Positions 51,241 through 60,419 of a stretch of DNA of 64,000 nt are shown here, piece by piece; the stretch's first letter is position 1, and every line of letters starts with the position of its first letter. The notes under the pieces were generated by a model, which saw only the letters and a list, made by a program, of their open reading frames with translations, had not been told where the DNA came from and made no database searches. This DNA is from Prorocentrum cordatum (lineage: Eukaryota; Sar; Dinophyceae; Prorocentrales; Prorocentraceae): contig CAUYUJ010021652.1 of NCBI GenBank assembly GCA_963575745.1, forward strand, positions 59,444-123,443, read 5' to 3'. The translations under genes were made by a program, and so were the position numbers.

Positions 51241-51729
51241 TAGGACAAGCTGCATCTGCGGCAGAGCCGCGCTTACAGACCTCTTATGCGTTTCTGGCCA
51301 AGCCTTGGAGGGGGACGGATCACTCATGCACCTGGGTGCACGTCTGACGCCAGGCGGCATTATGGTTGGCGAACCTAATCGGCGAATCGGACTGGCCAAA
51401 GCGGCCTTTCGACCAGTCTGACAAGTCTCGCCGCTGTCGCTGCAGTGGCGACTACACACTTTCCACGTGCTCCTAGTATCCAAGCTGCTCAACTACAGTT
51501 TGGCCACACGCTGTTTCACGAAGACCTAGCTTCGAATACTGGACTGCTTTCAGGTGGAAGATCTACGGGTCATTCTGAATATCCGTCCTGCGTTTCTCAT
51601 TCGCGTGTCGAGCGCCTCGGTGTTGCAGAGGGCCAGCGCGGAAGCTGTCTCTATGCAGCTGAAGCGAAAACAGGCTTGCCTGCTGGGGAAGGTGGGTCGG
51701 TAGCCTGCCGGGTCAACTCTTCGAGACAT

Positions 51730-51732
<3 letters not shown>

Positions 51733-51778
<46 letters not shown>
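51733..51778. repeat. (GTT)n microsatellite
   Basis: 15 GTT units inside the LINE relic. The minus strand reads as poly-Gln, which is not a gene. Confidence 0.95.
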
Positions 51779-51997
51779 CTTCGCCCGTCTGGCAACAGGC
51801 CGCTACATCCGTGTGCGGGGAAGGCCCTGGACACAGCGGATTTGGGCAGCGTTGCCAGATGGTATCCGAGTCGCAGGCAACTCCCGGCGTCTGGAGGACG
51901 CCGCCTCCGACGAGCAGCACTGGCGCAAGAACGTGACGGAATCGGAATTCTGGCCCTCGCCTTTTTCCCTCCGTTCTCCCTCTTCCGGGGACGATCG

Positions 51998-52187
51998 AAA
52001 TTGGTACGGAAAGAATCGATACAATGCCCAACAGCAATGCCTGGTCATTTTCAGCAGAAGTCGCTGTTCGCGCCGCCGCAAGCGCTGCCCTTTGAAGGCA
52101 AGAAGCCGCCTGCCCAACGGCGGCCGCTGTTGGTTTGTCCAACCTTTGTTTTTTGGGCATTGTGCCTATTTGTTCTACCAATTTTTT
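51998..52187. mobile_element. TIR element H, copy 2
   Basis: AAATTGGTACGGAAAGAATC and ACAATGCCCAACAGC mirror GGGCATTGTGCC and CTACCAATTTTTTCGG. The terminal GGACGCCC part is lost. Confidence 0.6.
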
Positions 52188-52212
52188 CGGATACAACTCC
52201 TGTGAGGTCGCC

Positions 52213-52290
52213 GAAATGCGGCTATATCCCGCTTAATTCCGTGCAATCCAGCTTAATCCGGCTTAGTCCCGCTGAATCCGCGGCCTTATC
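52213..52290. repeat. CGGCTTAATCC minisatellite
   Basis: Six or seven units (CCCGCTTAATT, CCAGCTTAATC), as at 38846-38940. Confidence 0.65.
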
Positions 52291-52309
52291 TGGCGTAGTA
52301 GCCCAGGAT

Positions 52310-52465
52310 GTCGTTGGCGCTTCGCGCGGATTTCTTGGATCCGCGCTGGGCCCACCTGGCGGCGCCTCCAGCTCCGCCCTTGGCGCGCTCCGCGTGCCAG
52401 GGAGGGGGGTCCAGCGCGGATCCAAGAAATCCGCGCGGAGCGCCAACAGTTTATGTTTTTGCCGT
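52310..52465. repeat. Foldback element FB
   Basis: GTTGGCGCTTCGCGCGGATT mirrors ATCCGCGCGGAGCGCCAAC, and the centre is CTGGCGGCGCCTCCAGCTCC. Confidence 0.7.
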
Positions 52466-53435
52466 TGCTTCTTTCTCTCTCATGGGCAGCTGAGTCCAGG
52501 CTGTCGTATGCCGCGGGGGAGTCTGTAGGAGCAGCTGTTTGGATCTTCTCGCCCGCGTTTCCTGTTTCTCCCTTAGTCGTCCGTCCCTCTTGTCCTCGCC
52601 TCCCGTCCCCCCTCGTCGCGCGTCTCTCCTTCTTTCACTTCGTGCGGCGTGCGCCCCCTCTTCCACCTTGCGCACCCACAGTGATATGCTATAGGTTGCA
52701 GGGCGGATGCCGTCACATACGGTATCGTTACCCGCGTAGTATGAAGTGCCGCAGCCTGCGGCTTGACCTGGGAGTTATCTTCCAAGTTTGAACGATCCAC
52801 GCGGCTTCAGAAACCAATGCCAGGGTCGTCGCGACGCGGATATTTCCGTATGCAAAGGGCGTAATCCGCACGGCCGTGTCCTCGAACAGCGCCACAATCG
52901 TTGCGACCGTTGCGGTGCCGGATGGGCCGGATGCCGGGTCTGGGGGCGCTCGCTTGATTTGCTCGTGGCACCGCAGACAATGTCGGGATTGAGGGGGTGC
53001 TTATTCTAGGTGTGAAGAAACCGAACTATGTCGAAACTCGCCTGCTTCAGCATGTGTTTCGGCCCACACCAGCGGCTTCTTTCATGGCGCAAGCCTGAAG
53101 CCAGGCGTGTCAGCCGTCTCCAGTTTCTCCTCAGCCTCTCCTCCTCTTCTGTCTTCACTGTCTCCTCCTCCTTTTCCTCCTCCTCCTTTTCCTCGTCGTC
53201 GTCGTCGTCGTCCTCCTCCTTTTTCTCCTTATGGCGGGCTTCGCGCCCTTGCTGCCTTCTCCGTCGCGCCGCCGCCCTCGTCTCCACGACCCTGCCGGGC
53301 TCCGCGGGCCAGGGCCGCGGCCGCCGCGAGGAACATGGACCGCGCGGGAAACAATGCCTAACGAGACGTGGCGCTACACGTTCGGGTCGGATGGGCGCCT
53401 CCAGCACGGGCACATCGTAGGATTACGGTCAGGCC
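52466..53435. other. Mostly unassigned spacer
   Basis: 52790-52850 resembles the insertion in the LINE relic. 53150-53225 is a TCC/CGT-rich stretch. 53367-53415 carries a repeat C fragment (CGTTCGGGTCGGATGGGCGC). No gene seen. Confidence 0.4.
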
Positions 53436-53580
53436 GAGGCGTCAGATCGAGGGCGGTTCGGGGAGGGTGCCCTGATGTTTTTCGTGCCTGTTGGATGCTC
53501 TCTTGCGCATCCTGGGGGAGGGCAGCCTCGAGTGTTCCTGGGCTGGCGCAGGGTCTACTCCGGGTTTCTTGGTAAGCGTG
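53436..53580 (+). repeat. Repeat Z, copy 1
   Basis: GGGGAGGGTGCCCTGATGTT, GCGCATCCTGGGGGAGGGCA and TGGCGCAGGGTCT. Copy 2 is at 55790-55935. Confidence 0.65.
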
Positions 53581-54054
53581 GGGGGTACCCTCCGACATGT
53601 GGGTCAACCTCGCCTTGTCGTCGCGCCGCGCGGTGGCTGCCCGCGGCGGGGGTCGATGTGGGGCTGTCGGCGGGGGTGACGCCCTCCCGACGCTCATGGA
53701 TAAATTCGGAGTCATGTTCTTGAGGGGTGTTCTTCTGCCCCTGGTCCGACCGTCGGTCCTCGTGCGTCCCAGCCGGAGCCTTGCCGCGCACGGGGTCCTG
53801 GCTGGCGCCCCCCCCCCCCCCCCTGGCGAAGGACGACAACGACGTGGACCACGAGCTGCTGGCGCTGGAGGAGACCTCCCCGGGGCGCCCCCCATCGGCC
53901 GGCCCCGAGACGCACGCAGCTCGGGCTGCGCACCCGTGTGCTGGAGGTCCAGGCGTAGGTCGGGCAGGGACGATGCAGCCATCGTCACTGCTCGTCTGGG
54001 CCGCCGGCTGCGTCCTGGAGGCCTCCACGGCGACGACGGCGACGAACTGGGAGT
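53581..54054 (+). other. Spacer with a coding-like segment
   Basis: About 53815-53950 reads AKDDNDVDHELLALEETSPG in one frame, before a TCC array. No protein family is recognised, and it may be a decayed exon. Confidence 0.3.
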
Positions 54055-54059
54055 CCACT

Positions 54060-54295
54060 CCCTCCTCCTCCTTCCTAATCCTCCTCTTCCTCCTCCTCCT
54101 CCTCCTCCTCCTCCTCCTGCTGTTCCTCCTGCTGTTCCTCCTCCCCCTCGTCCTATTCCTCCCCCTCGTCCTCCTCCTCCTCCTCCTCCTCCTCCTCCTC
54201 CTCCTCCTCCTCCTCCTCCTCCTCCTCTCTCCTCCTCCTCCTCCTCCTCCTCCTCCTCCTCCTCCTCCTCTTCCTTCCTCCTCCTCGTCCACTTC
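54060..54295. repeat. (TCC)n array
   Basis: About 235 bp. GTCCACTCCC before and GTCCACTTCCC after form a short direct repeat. Confidence 0.9.
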
Positions 54296-54479
54296 CCAGG
54301 TGAGCGCTGTGACCTCCCCCAGGCATTTCTGCAACTGCCCGGTCGCAGCAGTTCAAGATAGGGCCTGGCCATGGGCAGACTGGCCCCGGTGCCGGCACGG
54401 GCGGGGAGGGCTCTGCCTGCATGGGCGTCGGGGGATCTCTCCCGTGGCTTCTTCCAGCCTTTTGGTCGGCGGCGAGCGA

Positions 54480-54672
54480 GGGCGGGAAGTGAAAAGGAAA
54501 CGGCCTTCTCATCGGGCGGCGAGACTTCTCAGGGGCCCTCGTGCCTTCCGAGGGTCTTTTTCTTTGTCTCTGGGGAAGGCTTATAGGAGACTTCTCAGGA
54601 GGCTGGAGGGGACTTCCGAGCATTTTAAAAAGGCCCGCCCCTCGTCTCTTTTCCCCCCTGGGCGTGCCGCCT
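54480..54672. repeat. PAL-A relative
   Basis: GGCCTTCTCATCGGGCGGCG at the left, and AAAAAGGCCCGCCCC and CCCTGGGCGTGCCGCC at the right. Confidence 0.5.
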
Positions 54673-54699
54673 ATCCGAGAGTTCGGGGCTCAAGAGCCG

Positions 54700-54880
54700 G
54701 GGGTCAATGCAAACGGGGGTCAGCCAGAGCGCCGGATCTTGCAGGATCCTGCAGAGCCAGGGGTGCATTGACCCGGGCTTGGGCGTAGGATCCTGCAGGA
54801 TCTTGCAGGATCGTGCAGGATCCTGCAAGGCCTGACTGACCCTGGTCTGGATTGACCCGGGCCAGAAGATCCCCGAAGTC
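54700..54880. repeat. TGACCCGGGT-motif repeat region, copy 2
   Basis: GGGGGTCAGCCAGAGCGCCG, multiple AGGATCCTGCAGGATC units, and GGTCTGGATTGACCCGGGCC then AGAAGATCCCCGA, as at 3243-3455. Confidence 0.65.
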
Positions 54881-54917
54881 GGCGACTTGGATCCGTCACG
54901 TGATGCGAATCGGATGA

Positions 54918-54968
54918 TGATGAGGAGGAGGAGGAGGAGGAGGAGGAGGAGGAGGAGGAGGAGGAGGA
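54918..54968. repeat. (GGA)n array
   Basis: GATGATGAT passes into about 15 GGA units. Confidence 0.85.
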
Positions 54969-55069
54969 TATAAAGAGGAGGAAGAGGAGGGGATTCGGTG
55001 GGGATGGGGGAACTTCGCATCACGGGACGAGATCCCTCTGCCTACGAAGAGTCCGCTCGCAAGCCGCTG

Positions 55070-55298
55070 ATCGGGACGATCGACATGGGTACGGAAAGAA
55101 CTGGCACATTGCCCAACAGCAGTTCTGCTGCATTCTGAACAGGACTCGCTGGCCGCGCCGCCGCGGAGGCTGTTCATCAGAAATGCAGGAAGCAGCCTGC
55201 CCGACGGCGGCCGCTGCCGGCTTTGGGCCGCACTTGTTGTTGGGGCATTCCACCATCTTTTTTTTTGTTCGTGTCCGTTCCGGGCGTCCGAAAAGCTG
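55070..55298. mobile_element. TIR element H, copy 3
   Basis: GACATGGGTACGGAAAGAAC and TTGCCCAACAGCAG at the left, TTGTTGGGGCATTCC and GTTCCGGGCGTCCG at the right. Confidence 0.6.
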
Positions 55299-55327
55299 AG
55301 TGCCCCGGCAGGCCTCGGGAGAGCCCT

Positions 55328-55415
55328 CCTCCTCCTCCTCCTCCTCCTCCTCCTCCTCCTCCTTCCCCTCCCCCTCCCCCTCCTCCTCCTCCTCCCCCCC
55401 CTCCTCCCCCTCCTC
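55328..55415. repeat. (TCC)n array
   Basis: TCC then CCTCCCCC, followed by a T run and long G runs to 55485. Confidence 0.85.
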
Positions 55416-55533
55416 CCGTTTTTTTTTGTTGGGGCGGGGGGGGGGCGGGCGGGCGCCGCGCGCACCGCGGGGGGGGGGGGCGCGGGGGGACCGGCGGTCG
55501 GTGCGAGGACCCCCCCTCCTCTCCTTGGCCTGA

Positions 55534-55711
55534 GTCGGGCGTGCCCCTGCAGAGGAGGAGTATTCAACCATAGTAAACAACATCGTTTGGTTTTGAATCT
55601 ATACATATATGAAAACAAATCAGCACATTGTTTTTTGGCCATCTTCGCGAGTCTGTTTGGACCTTTTGTTAGTTTTCGACCGATATCCGCCTACAGGAGG
55701 ACATGCCGGAC
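55534..55711. mobile_element. MITE-1 copy
   Basis: GTCGGGCGTGCCCCTGCAGA to CCTACAGGAGGACATGCCGG. The interior has ATACATATATGAAAAC and a GTTTTCGACCGATATCCGCC right end. TGA and TGG flank it, so the duplication is imperfect. Confidence 0.7.
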
Positions 55712-55789
55712 CTGGCCCTCGGCTCTCCCAGAAGGCCTGGGGCGCGTGGGCCTCGCTCGGCGAAGGGAGAGGCTCAGCCGGGCCGAGGT

Positions 55790-55935
55790 ACAAGGTCGAG
55801 GCCGAGTCGGGGAGGGTGCCGTGCTAATGTTCTGCGTGCTTGTCGGGTGTTCTCGCGCATCCCTGGGGGAGGGCACCCTCGAAGCTTCTTCCGTCTGGCT
55901 GGCGCAGGGTCTCATGCTCCTCTTGCAGGAGGGTT
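55790..55935 (+). repeat. Repeat Z, copy 2
   Basis: GTCGGGGAGGGTGCCGTGCT, GCGCATCCCTGGGGGAGGGC and GGCGCAGGGTCTC. Confidence 0.65.
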
Positions 55936-56569
55936 CTTCCGGCCCAGGTCCGACTGTGCCCATACCGCTTACCCTTCCTTTGTTTTTCCTTTTATGGCCT
56001 CCTGGGATGCCCTCGTCGCCACTGCTGGTTTTTCTCCTCGATATCCTGGTCAGAGCACGCTCCTGGGGAGGTGCGGGGTGTAGCGGTATCGGTACCTTTG
56101 GGTTTCCCCGTTTACGTAGGCCACCCCTTCTGCAGGGGGCCGCGATCATGTCTTGGAAGGCAGGCCCCATCGCCCTAACTCTTGCGCGCCGGCAGTGGGG
56201 GCTCGTAGACTGAGGGCCCAGAGGTAGCTGGAGGAGGGTTGGGCCAGGGTAGTTGCGTCATGCTGTCCCTGGCGTGCCATTATCGTCAATCCCCTCGGCT
56301 GGCTTCCCAGGGGCACAACCTCGAGGCTGTAGGTTCACAAAGTATGGTGTGGCCGTTGGGGTTGAGGAATGTCAGCTTTGTTTATCCCATTTCCATCCCC
56401 ACCAGACCATGGTATCTCAGCCCCACCACCCGCCACCCCATTTTAGAATAGGCCCCTCGAGACCCGAAGGGAACAGCCCACATGCCCACCCGGGGAGGCA
56501 ACTTGGCCCGTGGGGCCCAGGCCACGCCGGTGGGGATGGGGATCGGTCAAGCGACGCTCGGAACGCTTT
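55936..56569. other. Unassigned spacer
   Basis: No gene, TIR or array recognised. Confidence 0.4.
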
Positions 56570-56759
56570 TGGAGACGGGCCCAAGACATGCGACGTCCTG
56601 ACGTTTTGAAGGACGGCGTCCCTGGAAGTCCCGACCCTTTCCCCGGGACCCGTTTTTCGTCCCGAGTCGTTGTTCTTACGGTCCCGAGGCCCGGCGAGGG
56701 CCGCCCGAGGCCGAAAATAGCCAACAAAAATCCTGTCCTCATTTTTTTTTTTTTTTTTT
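56570..56759 (+). repeat. Repeat J, copy 4, with T run
   Basis: CATGCGACGTCCTGACG, TTTCGTCCCGAGTCGTTGTT and GGTCCCGAGGCCCGGCGAGG, then T(18-19) at 56741-56759. Confidence 0.65.
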
Positions 56760-56884
56760 CACGGCGCGGTTATGCCTGGGGGCTGGGCCGTGGCGAGCCC
56801 CTGCTCTCGGAGGACGGCGGCGATGCCATGGCCCCGCGGCGGCTGCCCCTGCACGAGAGCCTGCCGTCGACCGCGAGGGCCCCT

Positions 56885-57160
56885 TCTCCCCCCCCTCCTC
56901 CCCCCCCTCCTCCTCCTCCTCCTCCTCCTCCTCCTCCTCCTCCTCCTCCTCCTCCTCCTCCTCCTCCCCCCTCCTCCTCCTCCTCCTCCTACCTCCTCCT
57001 CCTCCTCCTCCTCCTCCTCCTCCTCCTCCTCCTCCTCCTCCTCCTCCTCCTCCTCCTCCCTCCTCCTCCTCCTCCTCCTCCTCCTCCTCCTCCTCCTCTC
57101 TCCTCCTCCTCCTCCTCCTTTCCTCCTCCTCCTCCTCCTCCTCCTCCTCCTCCCGGCCCC
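56885..57160. repeat. (TCC)n array
   Basis: About 270 bp, nearly pure. GGCCCCTTC occurs at both borders as a 9-bp direct repeat. Confidence 0.9.
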
Positions 57161-57295
57161 TTCGGCGCGCCCTGGCAGCTGCCCTCTGCGCTGCCGCGCT
57201 CGCGCCCACCGCCGGGGGGCTGCCCCCCGGCGCGCGGTGCTGCGGGCCGCTGGCGTCCGCGTGCCGAGGCGGGCTGTTTCGGAAGCAGATCGTAA

Positions 57296-57638
57296 GTCGG
57301 GCCTGTCCCTCCACAGTGGGGGCGCGCATCAAGAAACCGTGTGCTTTTCGCCAGGGTATCCTGGGTTTCTTCGCTCCTCGCGCTGCGCGGTGGCTTCCCG
57401 CAGCCGTTGAAGGAGCTGCTGCGTTTAGGGTGCTCCGGGTTTCCCCTCAGGTGCACCTCGCGCACGGGTTCTCAGGGTTGGGTTTCTTGTGAGGGTTTCT
57501 TGCGGCCGCGCCCGCACTGTAGCCTCCCAAAAGAGTCGGCGGACGATTTTTAGACGATGCTTGGCTATTTTTGAATGTGTGTGTGGACCATTCTGTAGTC
57601 TTCGTTCAGAATCCGCCTGTGGGGAGAGACGCCCGACC
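57296..57638. mobile_element. MITE-1 with nested CAG-related element, TAA duplication
   Basis: GTCGGGCCTGTCCCTCCACA to CCTGTGGGGAGAGACGCCCG, bordered by TAA at 57293-57295 and 57639-57641. The CAG-related unit at 57316-57521 (CAGTGGGGGCGCGCATCAAG to GCCCGCACTG) resembles 36649-36855. Confidence 0.75.
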
Positions 57639-57650
57639 TAAAGCAAATCA

Positions 57651-57875
57651 TGGGAGCCTGGTGTAACCCCGTAAATCTATCTGTGGCGTCGACGAGCGTC
57701 GATTTGGTGTCTGGGAGTCGAGGATCTATATATATATATATATATATGTATCGATCCTCTCGACGTGGCACGGGCTTGCGTCGATTATAGCGTCGACTTA
57801 GCGTTGATCAGCGTCGATCTGGCGTCGACTTCGCGTCGAGTCGCAAGAACCGGCAAGACGCTACGTGAGGCTCCC
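57651..57875. repeat. Repeat L, copy with (TA)n hairpin
   Basis: TGGGAGCCTGGTGTAACC to GTGAGGCTCCCATGAG. Inside, GAGTCGAGGATC and GATCCTCTCGAC flank (TA)n at about 57726-57750. Confidence 0.65.
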
Positions 57876-57908
57876 ATGAGTTGCTCCCGGAGGCTATCTT
57901 AGCGTTTA

Positions 57909-58071
57909 CTCGGGCATGCCCCTTTTACAGGATGAGTATTCGAAACTTGCAGAAAAATAGTATGGGGACGATTATTCTAGCATTTTTATATGTGTGTGTT
58001 TTTGATTGTTCTGTTTTCTTTTTAAGCAAGCGTCCGCCAAACATCCGCCTGTATGTGGTACATGCCCGACC
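57909..58071. mobile_element. MITE-1 copy with 16-bp flanking repeats
   Basis: CTCGGGCATGCCCCTTTTAC to CTGTATGTGGTACATGCCCG. GGAGGCTATCTTAGCG (57889-57904) and GAAGGCTATCTTAGCG (58072-58087) flank it. Confidence 0.75.
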
Positions 58072-58212
58072 GAAGGCTATCTTAGCGGCGGCCCATCCTC
58101 ACGGGGGGCGCAGGCGAGGGACCCTTCGCCCCCCCCGCAAAAAGCGCCCCGTGCCTCTCGTGCCCCGTCGCCTCTCGGCGCCAAGGGGCGGGGGGACTTC
58201 AGTGCAGGGGCT

Positions 58213-58464
58213 CCAGGGAGTTCTCCCGCCCTTTCACCAGGATGGGTCTTGCACCTCGAGCCTTGAGTTGGGCATGTCCCTCTACAGGAGGAATCTTCAA
58301 AAATAGTAAAACAATAATATGGGGACGATGTTTCAATGTTTTTGTTGGGCTATCGTTTTTTCCTCCGTTTTTTCGCCTAAACTCAGCCTGTAGTGGGACA
58401 TGCCCGTCCTAACCCCAGGGTGTTCTCCCGCCCTTTCACCAGGATGGGTCTTTCATGTCGAGCC
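58213..58464. mobile_element. MITE-1 copy (58267-58409) between 50-bp direct repeats
   Basis: GTTGGGCATGTCCCTCTACA to CTGTAGTGGGACATGCCCGT. The blocks 58213-58262 and 58415-58464 match at 46 of 50 bases (TTCTCCCGCCCTTTCACCAG). Further short copies of CCAGGATGGGCTGTTC follow to 58572, so a local tandem repeat may pre-date the insertion. Confidence 0.7.
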
Positions 58465-58659
58465 GTTATACGGCTGGTGTAATTCCAGGATGGGCTGTTC
58501 CAGGATGGTCTGTTCATCTCGAGCCGTTGTTCGTCATGGGTCTTACCAGGATGGGCTGTTCATCTCGAGCTGCTCCCCAGGGTAACGACGAGCGCTCTCG
58601 GAGACCGGACACGGCCAAGCATGTCTGGTCTTTAGTGTCTTACGACGCGAGCATGTCGA

Positions 58660-58690
58660 GGTCTGTCTGTCTGTCTCTCTCTCTCTCTGG
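58660..58690. repeat. (GTCT)n/(CT)n microsatellite
   Basis: Short tract of GTCTGTCTGTCTCTCTCTCT type. Confidence 0.8.
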
Positions 58691-58867
58691 CGAACAGGTT
58701 TCATTCCCCCTCTGAGGGACAGAAGACACAGGGGTTGTATGCACGTGTATTTGGCGCGTGAGCTGCCCGCGCAAGATCGCACGCTGGCGCCGTCGCTCCC
58801 AGTGTGGCCGGCGTGCCGCGCTGGCGGCCCGCGTGAGCCACCGCGTCGGGTCGCTATGCTCTTGGTC

Positions 58868-59125
58868 TCCCAAATGAGGTCCGAGCGGAGGAGGAGGAGG
58901 AGGAGGAGGAGGAGGAGGAGGAGGAGGAGGAGGAGATGGGGTCGAAGGATCGCTCCGCACCGGCGATGCCCCCGCGGTGCGGCTCGATGCGGACCCCGGC
59001 TTGCTCCACGCCGGCGTTCGGCATGCGGCATCGCCGAGGCGTCGCCCATGGGCGCCGTCGACGTGTGTTGTCGATGCGGTGCAGTCCTCCGGACCCCATC
59101 TTCTCGGACCCCATTTTGGGAGTCC
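58868..59125. mobile_element. CGATG element with an internal GGA expansion
   Basis: Left CCCAAATGAGGTCCGAGCGG, then GGA repeats (58886-58935) in place of the second subterminal GGTCGGAG unit, then GGGGTCGAAGGATCGCTCCG. The right end is CCGGACCCCATCTTCTCGGA then CCCCATTTTGGGAG. Confidence 0.65.
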
Positions 59126-59149
59126 TCTGCATCTTATGTTCAGAGAAAT

Positions 59150-59310
59150 GAGAAAAGAGTCAGGAGGAAAAGGAAAGGAAAGGAAAAGGAGGAAAAGAAA
59201 GGAAAGGAAAAGAAAGGAAAGGAAAAGGAGGGAAAGGAAAAGAAAGGAGGAAGGAATGAGAAAAAGGAAAGGACAGGAAAAGAGAAAGGAATCAGGAGGA
59301 AAAGTAGAGT
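59150..59310. repeat. (GGAAA)n purine tract
   Basis: AGGAAAGGAAAAGGAGGAAA-type units over about 150 bp. Confidence 0.85.
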
Positions 59311-59365
59311 TCAGGAGAGAAGAGAGAAAAGAGTCGGCTGCCGCCCCCTTCCTCTTAGAGAAAAG

Positions 59366-59543
59366 AGTCAGGAGGGAGAGAAACGCACATACACAGTGAA
59401 TCGTCGACTCCCAGGAACCTGCGGGAAAATATGGGAAGTGGCGGGCAAACGAAAACCCAGCAAAGATGGGAACTTATGGCGGATCCTTGGATTTGTGTCT
59501 TGTTAATCGTGTGTGTGTGTGTGTGTGTGTCCCTGGGTCTTCT
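59366..59543 (+). repeat. Repeat K, copy 4
   Basis: TCAGGAGGGAGAGAAACGCA, AAAATATGGGAAGTGGCGGG, and a (GT)n run before TCCCTGGGTCTTC. Confidence 0.7.
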
Positions 59544-59544
59544 C

Positions 59545-59546
59545 AC

Positions 59547-59585
<39 letters not shown>

Positions 59586-59750
59586 CAAAAATATCGAAAC
59601 CAATTGCCCTAGCCAGCCCAACCAGCCAACCCAACCAACCAGCCATCCAAACAACTCAACCGGCTCAACCAGCCCAACCAGCCACCCCGCAACCCCAGCC
59701 AGCCCGCCACCCCGCCAACCCGCCCACCCGCCCACCCCCGCCGCCTGCCC
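59545..59750. repeat. (TA)n then CCAACCAGC repeats
   Basis: (AT)n at 59548-59590, then degenerate CCAACCAGCC/CCACCCCGCC units to about 59745. Confidence 0.8.
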
Positions 59751-59943
59751 TCCGTCACCGTCGAGAGGGGGGGGGAAGTGTTTCTTACAAGCGAAAACCG
59801 CAAAAATCACCCTCCCGGGGTCCGGCGGGACAGCGGGGGGAGGGGAAATCGCGCCGTACTATGCGGGAGCGGGATTCGCGCCCGAGGTGCCCAAGGACGA
59901 TTCGGGGCCTCAAATGCGACACTGTCGTCACTTTATTACCTTT

Positions 59944-60275
59944 CACCGCGCTCCCCTTCTCATCGGAAAGGCTCCCATTCGTGAAACTGTCGTCATTTTT
60001 CAGCCCCCGCGAGAGGCTTCTTAGAGGCCCCCAGAGGCTCCAGGAGGGCCCGTGGCGGTCTCGGGAGTGCCTAGGAGACCTCCGGAGGGCCCCAGGAGGA
60101 CCCATTCTGCACCGCGCCCCCCTTCTCAACGGAAAGGCCCCCATGCGTGAAAGTGTTTTCAGCATTTCGCCCCCGCGAGAGAGTTCTGAGAGGGCCCACG
60201 GAGGCTCCAGGAGGGCCCGTGGCGGCCCTGGGAGAGCCCACGAGATCTCAAGAGCCCCCCCGAGGACCCATTTTG
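59944..60275 (+). repeat. 166-bp tandem duplication
   Basis: Units start CACCGCGCTCCCCTTCTCAT (59944) and CACCGCGCCCCCCTTCTCAA (60110). Both end in AGGACCCATTYTG. GGCTCCAAGAGGCCCC repeats follow. Confidence 0.75.
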
Positions 60276-60419
60276 AATTACACTCAGGGAGCTCCAGAGG
60301 GCCCAGGAGGCTCCAAGAGGCCCCAAGAGGCCCCGAAGAACCCAAGCAGGCCACAGGACCCCCAGCACGCTCGAGGAGAGCCATGGCGACACCAAGAGGC
60401 TCCAGAACGGGGTCATTCC

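Larger units (their letters stand above)
50275..51941 (+). pseudogene. Degenerate LINE (non-LTR) reverse transcriptase
   Basis: Pieces of one RT protein occur in order on the + strand but in different frames. 50275-50590: SRIERFFPDAGLDD, MARRRIEHARAQKHG, then ALGWREAF where family members have a D-W-x-x-A-F-D motif A, so the catalytic Asp is Gly. 50590-50715: RVSQGCSLSPLLFFVAMSAL, the QG-x-PLSP block. 50955-50972: IASDTD in place of the YADD box. 51032-51076: RFGRAHGLELRLDK. 51329-51409: HLGARLTPGG and NRRIGLAKAAF, the post-RT region. 51480-51707: SKLLNYSLATRCFTK, stop, LRILDCFQVEDLRVILNI, VLQRAS. 51813-51935: RGRPWTQRIWAALPDG and HWRKNV. Insertions split it at 50725-50940, 51083-51240 (MITE-1) and 51733-51778 (GTT). 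It is catalytically dead; no endonuclease domain was found upstream. Confidence 0.8.

Noticed and set aside
51550-51834. Poly-Gln protein on the minus strand
   Set aside because: The GTT tract inside the LINE relic read backwards. The plus-strand RT similarity explains the locus.
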